The notes under the pieces: model-generated
Seen by the model: only the letters and a program-made list of their open reading frames with translations
The model's database searches: none
Told to the model about the DNA's origin: nothing
Shown: positions 57,063 through 64,000 of the stretch, in pieces
Layout: every line of letters starts with the position of its first letter
Position numbering within the stretch: position 1 is the first letter of the stretch
NCBI RefSeq assembly: GCF_004804275.1
Contig: NZ_STGI01000020.1
Location: 1 to 64,000 of the forward strand
Length of the DNA: 64,000 nucleotides
Reading direction: 5' to 3'
Source: Herbaspirillum sp. ST 5-3
GTDB taxonomy: Bacteria > Pseudomonadota > Gammaproteobacteria > Burkholderiales > Burkholderiaceae_D
Program-made: the position numbers and the translations under genes

Positions 57063-58403
57063 ATGCCCACGAACGAGCAAGAACGCCCTGCCCACATCAC
57101 CCTGAGCGAAGCCTTCTGGTACTGGCTGAAACTCGGCTTTATCAGCTTTGGCGGCCCCGCGGGGCAGATCGCTGTCATGCATGCCGATCTCGTCGAAAAG
57201 CGCCGCTGGATATCGGAGCGTCGCTTTCTGCATGCTCTCAACTATTGCATGCTCCTGCCCGGCCCGGAGGCGACCCAGCTTGCCATTTATATCGGCTGGT
57301 TGATGCATCGGACCTGGGGCGGCATTATTGCCGGTACACTGTTCGTGCTGCCGTCGCTGATTATCCTGTGCATCCTGTCGTGGATCTACCTGACGTTTGG
57401 CAATGCGCCGCTGGCCGCAGGCATTCTTTATGGCATCAAACCGGCGGTTGTGGCCATTGTGCTGGCAGCCGCTTGGCGCATTGGCTCCAGGACGCTGAAA
57501 AACCCGGTCTTGATCATGATCGCGGTTGCGGCCTTCGTGGCGATCGCAATCGTTCAACTGCCGTTTCCGATCATCGTTATCGCCGCCGGCGTGATCGGTC
57601 TGTTTGGCGGGCGAGTTGCGCCAGACCTGTTCCGGCTCGGAGGCAATCATGCCACTACCAGCACCACGTTTGGCCTGGCTCTGATTGACGACGACACGCC
57701 GCCTCCACAACATGCACGCTTTTCCTGGCGCAAACTGATAGCGTTCAGCATGGCAGGAACACTCCTTGGGGTCACCGCGTGGGGAACGATTGTTCTGATA
57801 TCGAACGTGCATCACCCCTTGCCGCAAATGGCTGTGTTTTTCAGCAAGGCCGCACTCATGACCTTCGGCGGTGCCTATGCGGTGTTGCCGTACGTATATC
57901 AAGGCGCGGTCGAGACCTACCAATGGCTGACGCCGATACAGATGATCGACGGCCTGGCGCTTGGAGAAACGACGCCGGGTCCCTTGATCATGATCGTGGC
58001 ATTCGTGGGCTTCCTGGGCGGTTGGACCAAAATCCTGTTCGGCCCGGACCATCTGCTGCTCGCCGGCGTGACCGGAGCATCCGTTGCCACGTTTTTCACC
58101 TTTTTGCCATCCTTCCTGTTCATTCTCGCCGGCGGACCGGTGGTGGAATCCACACGCGACGATATCCGGCTGACCGCGCCGCTGACGGCTATTTCCGCAG
58201 CCGTCGTGGGGGTGATCGTGAGCCTGGCGGTATTCTTTGCCGAGCATGTTTTCAGGCTGGCGATGCCTGTCATGCAGTGGGACTTCGCGTCGATTGCCAT
58301 TGCACTGCTGGCAACACTTGCACTGTTCCGCTTCAAGCTCGGCACGATCAAGCTGATCGCCGCATGTGCGCTGGCGGGGCTCGTGGTATCTTATCTTCGA
58401 TAG
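57063..58403 (+). CDS. chrA: chromate transporter ChrA
   Basis: This encodes 446 residues, the long two-domain form. The two CHR domains show the paired signatures: [24 protein letters not shown] near 20-45 with [16 protein letters not shown] near 64-79, and [15 protein letters not shown] with [21 protein letters not shown] in the second half. It is an inner-membrane protein with about ten segments that exports chromate and can confer resistance. No chrB regulator is adjacent. It is followed after 38 bp by moaA in the same direction. Confidence 0.92.
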   Translation: MPTNEQERPAHITLSEAFWYWLKLGFISFGGPAGQIAVMHADLVEKRRWISERRFLHALNYCMLLPGPEATQLAIYIGWLMHRTWGGIIAGTLFVLPSLIILCILSWIYLTFGNAPLAAGILYGIKPAVVAIVLAAAWRIGSRTLKNPVLIMIAVAAFVAIAIVQLPFPIIVIAAGVIGLFGGRVAPDLFRLGGNHATTSTTFGLALIDDDTPPPQHARFSWRKLIAFSMAGTLLGVTAWGTIVLISNVHHPLPQMAVFFSKAALMTFGGAYAVLPYVYQGAVETYQWLTPIQMIDGLALGETTPGPLIMIVAFVGFLGGWTKILFGPDHLLLAGVTGASVATFFTFLPSFLFILAGGPVVESTRDDIRLTAPLTAISAAVVGVIVSLAVFFAEHVFRLAMPVMQWDFASIAIALLATLALFRFKLGTIKLIAACALAGLVVSYLR

Positions 58404-58441
58404 CGCAACTCTCGTTGCGCCCTCCGTTTTTCTCTCCAAGC

Positions 58442-59557
58442 ATGACAGACAGATTCATTCCCCTCGTCGACCAGCGTCTGACGACGACTGGCCCGACTAT
58501 TCCATCACCGCTGGAAGCCCCCACCGGGCTGCTTTCGGATACGCTTGCGCGTCCGCTGCAGGACCTGCGCATTTCGGTGACCGATCGCTGCAATTTCCGC
58601 TGCGTGTATTGCATGCCGAAAGCTGTCTTCGACAAGGACTATGCCTTTTTGCCACACGCCGCCTTGCTCTCGTTTGAGGAAATCACGCGCCTTGCCCGTA
58701 TTTTCGTCGCGCATGGCGTCGGCAAGATTCGTCTTACCGGTGGTGAACCCCTGCTGCGCAAGGATATCGAGCGCCTGATCGAAATGCTGAGCGCGCTGCG
58801 CACCCCGCAGGGGCATCCGCTTGACCTGACGCTGACCACGAACGGTTCGCTCCTCGCGAGGAAAGCGCAGGCATTGAAGGATGCAGGCTTGCAGCGCGTG
58901 ACGGTGTCGCTCGATGCGCTCGATGAGACAGTATTCCGCCGCATGAACGATGTCGATTTTCCGGTTGCCGATGTGCTCAACGGTATCGAGACGGCGCACA
59001 AGGCCGGGCTTGGTCCGATCAAGATCAACATGGTGGTCAAGCGCGGCATGAACGATCAGGAGATTCTGCCGATGGCCCGTCATTTCAAAGGCTCGCCTTT
59101 CATCCTGCGCTTTATCGAATACATGGACGTCGGCACGAGCAATGGCTGGAAGATGGACGAAGTGGTGCCTTCCGCCGAAGTCATGCGCCGCATCGATGAG
59201 GAGATGCCGCTCGAAGCAATCGACCCGAACTACACGGGCGAAACGGCGGAACGCTGGCGCTACCGTGATGGCGGTGGAGAGATCGGTTTGATCTCCAGCG
59301 TGACGCAGGCCTTTTGCAGCGATTGCACCCGCGCGCGCTTGTCCACCGAAGGAAAGTTGTACACCTGCCTGTTCGCGACCGGAGGACACGATCTCCGCGC
59401 GCTGGTACGCGCCGGCCGTAGTGATGAAGAGATTTCGACGGCGATTGCGCACGTGTGGCGCGCCCGTGCGGACCGGTATTCGGAACTGCGAACCGCCAAC
59501 ACGGCGGGCTTCGATCAGGCAACCAGGAAAGTCGAGATGTCCTACATCGGAGGCTGA
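58442..59557 (+). CDS. moaA: GTP 3',8-cyclase (molybdenum cofactor biosynthesis protein A)
   Basis: This encodes 371 residues. It is a radical SAM enzyme that, with MoaC, converts GTP to cyclic pyranopterin phosphate, the first step of molybdenum cofactor synthesis. The N-terminal cluster is [12 protein letters not shown] (Cys-x3-Cys-x2-Cys). The SAM-binding GGEPLL follows. The C-terminal cluster is [18 protein letters not shown], and the essential GG ends the protein. The frame is open far upstream inside chrA, but ATG 58442 precedes the conserved domain. It lies three bases before mobA. Confidence 0.95.
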   Translation: MTDRFIPLVDQRLTTTGPTIPSPLEAPTGLLSDTLARPLQDLRISVTDRCNFRCVYCMPKAVFDKDYAFLPHAALLSFEEITRLARIFVAHGVGKIRLTGGEPLLRKDIERLIEMLSALRTPQGHPLDLTLTTNGSLLARKAQALKDAGLQRVTVSLDALDETVFRRMNDVDFPVADVLNGIETAHKAGLGPIKINMVVKRGMNDQEILPMARHFKGSPFILRFIEYMDVGTSNGWKMDEVVPSAEVMRRIDEEMPLEAIDPNYTGETAERWRYRDGGGEIGLISSVTQAFCSDCTRARLSTEGKLYTCLFATGGHDLRALVRAGRSDEEISTAIAHVWRARADRYSELRTANTAGFDQATRKVEMSYIGG

Positions 59558-59560
59558 GCT

Positions 59561-60145
59561 ATGTCGATTACCGGATTGATTCTTGCGGGTGGACGAGGAA
59601 CGCGCATGGGTAGCGTGGACAAGGGCCTGCAAGTATTTCGCGGCGAACCGATGGTGGCGCACGTGATGCGCCGGTTTGCACCGCAGGTTGGCATACTCGC
59701 GATCAATGCGAATCAGAATCTGGATGTTTACCAGCGTTTCGGCCTGCCGGTGTGGCCGGACCGCATGGAGGAATTTCCCGGGCCGTTGGCCGGCCTGCAA
59801 ACGGGGCTGATGCATTGCGATACGGAGTATCTCGTCACGGCGCCCTGCGACTCCCCCTTTCTGCCTATGGACTTGGTCGCACGACTGAGGGATGCTCTGC
59901 AGACTGAAAGCGCCGACCTCTCCTTCGCCGAGACTGGCGAGGGCGAATCCCGCCAATCGCATCCCGTCTTTTGCCTGTTAAAGACCTCGGTGCTGCCCAG
60001 CCTGAGCGCGTACCTGCAAACAGGCGGACGCAAGATGGGCACCTGGTTCGGATCGCTGCGCGCGATCAAGGTGCACTTCGATGACGAAGAGGCCTTTCAA
60101 AATATCAATACGCTGGAAGAATTGCACAAGCTCGAAGCACCATGA
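59561..60145 (+). CDS. mobA: molybdenum cofactor guanylyltransferase
   Basis: This encodes 194 residues. It attaches GMP to molybdopterin to form the guanine dinucleotide cofactor used by DMSO reductase-type enzymes. The nucleotidyltransferase signature is LILAGGRGTRMGSVDKGL, then FPGPLAGLQTGL and CDSPFLP with the metal-binding Asp. Its end overlaps the moeA start by ATGA. Confidence 0.94.
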   Translation: MSITGLILAGGRGTRMGSVDKGLQVFRGEPMVAHVMRRFAPQVGILAINANQNLDVYQRFGLPVWPDRMEEFPGPLAGLQTGLMHCDTEYLVTAPCDSPFLPMDLVARLRDALQTESADLSFAETGEGESRQSHPVFCLLKTSVLPSLSAYLQTGGRKMGTWFGSLRAIKVHFDDEEAFQNINTLEELHKLEAP

Positions 60146-61425
60146 CCGTCCCCACACTTTCCGAAATCAGCTCTCGCCTGCCCGCACACAATCCCGACTC
60201 GCTGACCGTCACCCAAGCGCAGCAGTGGATTCGTGACTTCGTGCAGTCCGTCGACATTGTTGAAACGGTTGGCCTGCACGCTGCCTTGGGCAGAGTGCTG
60301 AGTGAGGATGTCATCTCACCGATCAACGTGCCGGCGCATGACAATTCGGCGATGGATGGCTACGCGTTTCGCGGCAATGCGCTCGCCGCCGCTGCCCGGG
60401 AATTCAGGATCGTCGGCATTGCCTATGCCGGCCGCAAGTACGATGGCCCTGTCGCTGAAGGCGAATGCGTGCGCGTCATGACCGGTGCAGTCATGCCTGC
60501 GGATTGCGATACGGTGGTGCCGCAAGAGCTGGTGAAAAGCGCGAGCGATGCATCGATCACACTTGAACCGGGCGTGGTCAAGCCAGGCGACAACCGGCGC
60601 TTGAAAGGCGAAGATCTGGCGGCCGGCAAACCGGCGCTGTGTAAAGGAAAAATCCTGCGTCCCGCGGATCTCGGCCTGCTGGCATCCCTCGGCATCGGAA
60701 ATGCACCGGTGCAGCGCCGGCTGCGGGTCGCGATATTTTCCACGGGCGATGAACTGCGCTCCATCGGCGAGCACCTTGACGAGGGCTGCATCTACGACAG
60801 CAATCGCTACACGCTGCATGGCATGCTGGTCCGCCTCGGTTGCGAAGTTGTCGACATGGGCGTCGTCAAGGATGATCGCGAGTCGTTGGAAGCAGCCTTG
60901 CACACGGCATGCGAAAGCGCCGACGCGATCATCACGTCCGGCGGCGTTTCCGTTGGCGAGGCGGATTACACCAAGGAGATGATGGCAAAGCTGGGCGATG
61001 TCATGTTCTGGCAACTTGCCATGCGGCCGGGGCGGCCCATGAGTTTTGGCAGGATCGCATCGAACGGCAAGAGCGCGTATCTGTTCGGCCTGCCGGGCAA
61101 TCCTGTGGCGGTGATGGTGACGTTCTACTTCTTCGCGCGTGACGCACTGCTGCAAATGATGGGAGCCGCGAACGATCCCTTGCCGCTCATGCGCGCGACT
61201 TCACAGTCGTCGATTCGAAAGAAGCCGGGACGCACCGAGTACCAGCGCGGTATTCTGTCTGCGGACACGAATGGTCATCCTCAGGTGCGCGTCACAGGCT
61301 CGCAAGGTTCGGGCATCCTGCGCTCGATGTCGGAAGCCAATTGCATGATCATCCTGCACCATGAACAAGGCAGCGTGAACGCCGGCGATGCCGTGGATGT
61401 GGTCCTGTTCGACGGTCTTTGCTGA
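60142..61425 (+). CDS. moeA: molybdopterin molybdenumtransferase
   Basis: This encodes 427 residues. It inserts molybdate into adenylated molybdopterin. Markers are NVPAHDNSAMDGYAF, RVMTGAVMPADCDTVVPQE, FSTGDELRS, TSGGVSVGEADYTKE and GLPGNPVAVMVTF. It is the last gene of the moaA-mobA-moeA set and convergent with the CoA-transferase gene (23-bp gap). Confidence 0.95.
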   Translation: MTVPTLSEISSRLPAHNPDSLTVTQAQQWIRDFVQSVDIVETVGLHAALGRVLSEDVISPINVPAHDNSAMDGYAFRGNALAAAAREFRIVGIAYAGRKYDGPVAEGECVRVMTGAVMPADCDTVVPQELVKSASDASITLEPGVVKPGDNRRLKGEDLAAGKPALCKGKILRPADLGLLASLGIGNAPVQRRLRVAIFSTGDELRSIGEHLDEGCIYDSNRYTLHGMLVRLGCEVVDMGVVKDDRESLEAALHTACESADAIITSGGVSVGEADYTKEMMAKLGDVMFWQLAMRPGRPMSFGRIASNGKSAYLFGLPGNPVAVMVTFYFFARDALLQMMGAANDPLPLMRATSQSSIRKKPGRTEYQRGILSADTNGHPQVRVTGSQGSGILRSMSEANCMIILHHEQGSVNAGDAVDVVLFDGLC

Positions 61426-61448
61426 AAGTGACAGGCGCTCTGCGCGTT

Positions 61449-63449
61449 CTACTCGCGCAGGTGTGATATCGCTTCCTCGCGGCTCGCATACAGAGCCGGA
61501 TCGGTATGATGACGCTGGAAGGCCGTGCCGAAATAGCTGCGCATGAACGCACTGCTGGTGTAGCGCGTGACGCGACTGTAGAAGCGCTCGGCGAGTTCGT
61601 GCACCATCTCGACGTAGTTATCCAGCAGATCCGGTGTGATCGAGAAATTATCGTAGTTGACGATCGCGGGAACCTTGCGGTCGAGCGGCCGCAGGTGGGC
61701 TTCGACGAGATCACGGATCTGATCGATGTCGGCCACGTTCTTCACTTCATAGCCTTCGAAATTGACGAAGAACATGTCCCGCTTGGCGTCATAGGCAAGG
61801 CGCTGCTCCAGCGGCAGATACAGGATATCGTTGCGCAGTCCCATCGGCGTGGTTCGGAAGATGCGTGCGTCCATCAGCTTCAGCTGTTGGCTGATTGCAG
61901 GCCGGAAACGCATCTGCGCCAGCACATCCCGTTCAAGATCGACGCCGGGAGCAATCTCGATCACTTCCAGCCCCTCCTGCACGAGATGGAATACGCAGCG
62001 CTCGGTGATGTACAGAACCGCTTGCCCGCGCTGCATTGCATATTCGCCGCTGAAGGTGCGGTGTTCCACCGAGTCGATGAATTTCATGGCCGCGCCTTCG
62101 CGCTTGATACGCAATTGGCCGTCAGCGATCGCGACCTCCAGCCCGCCGGCGGTGAAGGTGCCGACGAACACGACCTTTTTCGCATTCTGGCTGATGTTGA
62201 TGAAGCCGCCTGCGCCGGCCAGTCGCGGACCGAATTTGCTGACGTTGAGGTTCCCTTGCCGGTCCGCCTGCGCCAGCCCCAGGAAGGCGACGTCGAGTCC
62301 GCCGCCGTCATAGAAGTCGAATTGATACGGCTGGTCGATGATCGCTGCGGCATTGGTGGCGGCACCGAAATTAAGACCACCGGCGGGAATGCCGCCGATG
62401 ACGCCAGGCTCGGCGGTCAATGTCACCAGGTCCAGCACCTTTTCCTCGGCCGCGACGCTGGCGACACCTTCCGGCATGCCGATGCCGAGATTGACGATAT
62501 TATTCGGCTTGAGTTCGAGAAGCGCACGGCGGGCGATGATCTTGCGCTCGCTCATTTCCATCGCAGGAATGGAAGACATGGGCACGCGGATTTCGCTCGC
62601 GAATGCAGGGCTGTACGGCTCGATGAAGGTTTGCATATGGTATTCCGGCTTTTCCGCGACGACCACGCAGTCCACCAGAATGCCGGGAATCTTCACCTGT
62701 CGCGGATGCAAGGAGCCGCTTTCTGCGATGCGCTCGACCTGCACGATCACGATGCCGCCGGAATTATGCGCAGCCATCGCAATGGCGAGCGCTTCCAGGG
62801 TCAGGGCTTCCTTTTCCATCGTTACGTTGCCGTCCGGATCGGCGGTCGTGCCGCGAATGATGCCGACGTTGATCGGCAGCGACTTGTAGAACAGGTATTC
62901 CTTGCCGCCGACCGTCATCAATTCCACCAGGTCTTCGGTAGTTGATTCGTTGATCTTGCCGCCGCCGTAGCGGGGATCGACGAAGGTGCCGAGGCCGACC
63001 GTAGAAAGCAGCCCGGGCTTGCCGGCGGCGATGTCGCGGAATAGATGCGTGATGACGCCTTGCGGCAGGTTGTAGGCCTCGATCTTGTTGGCGATTGCGA
63101 GCTGCTGCAGTTTGGGTACCAGGCCCCAGTGCCCGCCGATGACGCGCTTTACCAGCCCTTCATGTCCCAGGTGGTTCAGGCCACGATCCTGACCGTCGCC
63201 TTGTCCTGCAGCATAGATCAGCGTGAGATTGCTCGGTTTTCCGATGCCGAGCAGTTCGTCCTCGGCGTCGAGGAAACGTTTCTCGAGGGCGACAGCAATG
63301 TTTTCCGCAAAACCGATGCCGACAAAACCGCCGGTGGCAATCGTGTCGCCGTCATGGATCAGGCGAACCGCCTCGGCCGCGGAGACGATCTTGTGTCGAC
63401 TGGAAGGACGCGAACCGCCTGACATGGGATCCGGGATGCGATGTACCAT
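61449..63449 (-). CDS. CoA-transferase (propionate/acetate CoA-transferase type) with C-terminal extension
   Basis: This encodes 666 residues. Residues about 18-530 look like the fused alpha/beta family I CoA-transferase of the YdiF/Pct group: [54 protein letters not shown], and the likely catalytic Glu in [19 protein letters not shown]. Such enzymes move CoA between short-chain acids via a glutamyl-CoA thioester. About 120 extra residues follow ([23 protein letters not shown] onward), which I do not recognise as catalytic. They recur in long members of the family. Substrates are not readable. The start could also be the Met at codon 9. Confidence 0.85.
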   Translation of the reverse strand: MVHRIPDPMSGGSRPSSRHKIVSAAEAVRLIHDGDTIATGGFVGIGFAENIAVALEKRFLDAEDELLGIGKPSNLTLIYAAGQGDGQDRGLNHLGHEGLVKRVIGGHWGLVPKLQQLAIANKIEAYNLPQGVITHLFRDIAAGKPGLLSTVGLGTFVDPRYGGGKINESTTEDLVELMTVGGKEYLFYKSLPINVGIIRGTTADPDGNVTMEKEALTLEALAIAMAAHNSGGIVIVQVERIAESGSLHPRQVKIPGILVDCVVVAEKPEYHMQTFIEPYSPAFASEIRVPMSSIPAMEMSERKIIARRALLELKPNNIVNLGIGMPEGVASVAAEEKVLDLVTLTAEPGVIGGIPAGGLNFGAATNAAAIIDQPYQFDFYDGGGLDVAFLGLAQADRQGNLNVSKFGPRLAGAGGFINISQNAKKVVFVGTFTAGGLEVAIADGQLRIKREGAAMKFIDSVEHRTFSGEYAMQRGQAVLYITERCVFHLVQEGLEVIEIAPGVDLERDVLAQMRFRPAISQQLKLMDARIFRTTPMGLRNDILYLPLEQRLAYDAKRDMFFVNFEGYEVKNVADIDQIRDLVEAHLRPLDRKVPAIVNYDNFSITPDLLDNYVEMVHELAERFYSRVTRYTSSAFMRSYFGTAFQRHHTDPALYASREEAISHLRE

Positions 63450-63598
63450 GCATGCCTCCGTAATGGCTTGTCGAACCGGCCGCCTCGGCTGCGTTGGCGG
63501 AATGATAGTGCCTGCGGGTAATTATGCCTGAACTGCGCCCGTGCGAATGCAGTCGCACTCAGGATAGCAAGCCATGCCCATGGCGCCCACGATCTCGG

Positions 63599-64000
63599 TC
63601 AAGAAGAAGGCAGTGCCAGCTCTTCCTGCAGCGGCGCCCTGCGCGTCGCCAGCACCTTGTCGATACGCTTGCCGTCCAGGTCCACGATCTCGAAGGTCCA
63701 GTCTTCCCAGTCGCAGTGGTCCGCCGTCTGGGGAATCCGGCCGAGCAGCAGCATGATCATGCCGCTGAGCGTGTTGTAGCGGCCTCGCTCCTCCTCGGGC
63801 ACGCCTTTGAGGGACAAGCGGTCCTTCAGTTCGGGAATCGGGATCAAGCCGTCCAGCAGCCATGAACCGTCATCCCGCTGCACCGCCCAGGCGTCTTCCG
63901 CGCGGTGCGTCTTGAACTCGCCGGTGATGGCCTCCATGACGTCCTGCAGTGTGACGATGCCCTGCACTTCGCCGTATTCATCGACGATGAAGGCAAGCTG
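63599..64000 (-). CDS. CorC/HlyC family protein, C-terminal part (cut by window edge)
   Basis: About 133 residues are visible, and the gene continues beyond 64000. The frame is open to the edge and reads QLAFIVDEYGEVQGIVTLQDVMEAITGEF, the second CBS domain of hemolysin/CorC-type proteins, followed by the CorC_HlyC accessory domain (SWLLDGLIPIPELKDRL, RYNTLSGMIMLLLGRIPQ, FEIVDLDGKRIDKVL). Complete proteins of this type have an N-terminal DUF21 membrane domain and are linked to divalent cation efflux. The 149 bp to the CoA-transferase start hold nothing clear. Confidence 0.88.
   Translation of the reverse strand, partial: QLAFIVDEYGEVQGIVTLQDVMEAITGEFKTHRAEDAWAVQRDDGSWLLDGLIPIPELKDRLSLKGVPEEERGRYNTLSGMIMLLLGRIPQTADHCDWEDWTFEIVDLDGKRIDKVLATRRAPLQEELALPSS

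Noticed and set aside
57018-58439. Minus-strand open frame of 473 codons opposite chrA
   Set aside because: It has low-complexity Gln/Arg/His composition and no family, and the plus strand encodes a clear two-domain chromate transporter.
61506-62945. Plus-strand open frame of 479 codons opposite the CoA-transferase
   Set aside because: It is a His/Arg/Asp-rich antisense shadow. The minus strand carries the conserved enzyme motifs.

Overview
The window looks like a chromosomal segment of a betaproteobacterium of the order Burkholderiales, most probably family Oxalobacteraceae. This rests on gene order (rpoE-rseA-rseB-mucD-lepA-lepB-rnc-era-recO-pdxJ-acpS next to rpmF-plsX-fabH-fabD-fabG-acpP-fabF), moderate-to-high GC and general resemblance of the proteins. 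The genus cannot be fixed by reading alone.

Left part, about 1-25,600: an accessory region. It holds an orphan type III secretion-like chaperone/substrate pair (546-2273), a 5'-truncated and frameshifted group II intron remnant (2281-2845), and a three-gene cassette (AraC-type regulator, MFS transporter, DUF2817 M14-like zinc hydrolase) present twice in opposite orientation (3224-7047 and 21027-25063). Between the two copies lie two giant divergent sensor proteins of 1688 and 1879 residues. Both start with a Ser/Thr kinase, AAA-type ATPase, helical repeats and GAF, but one ends in a GGDEF diguanylate cyclase and the other in a histidine kinase plus receiver. A small minus-strand operon (OmpR-type winged-helix regulator, 88-residue protein of unknown role, CesT-like chaperone) and a chalcone-isomerase-like exported protein sit there too. 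A 165-bp palindromic element ends the second cassette.

Middle part, about 25,700-53,250: core genome, nearly all on the minus strand. In order along the plus coordinate: tRNA-Cys, two tRNA-Gly, pgsA, uvrC, nagZ, acpS, pdxJ, recO, era, rnc, a DUF4845 gene, lepB, lepA, a glutaredoxin-like gene, the envelope stress set mucD-rseB-rseA-rpoE, a YgfX-like gene, the fatty acid synthesis cluster fabF-acpP-fabG-fabD-fabH-plsX, rpmF, yceD. Plus-strand maf and an RsmI-like methylase follow, then sppA, a Rieske protein, a HAD phosphatase and rluC on the minus strand. Many neighbours overlap by ATGA, which indicates translational coupling.

Right part, 53,250-64,000: rne with a long leader, a chrA chromate transporter, moaA-mobA-moeA for molybdenum cofactor, a large CoA-transferase, and the C-terminal end of a CorC/HlyC-type protein cut by the window edge.

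The unusual content is concentrated in the left 25 kb: duplicated transporter/hydrolase cassettes surrounding a pair of shuffled giant kinases, together with chaperone genes of type III secretion type but no secretion apparatus in view.
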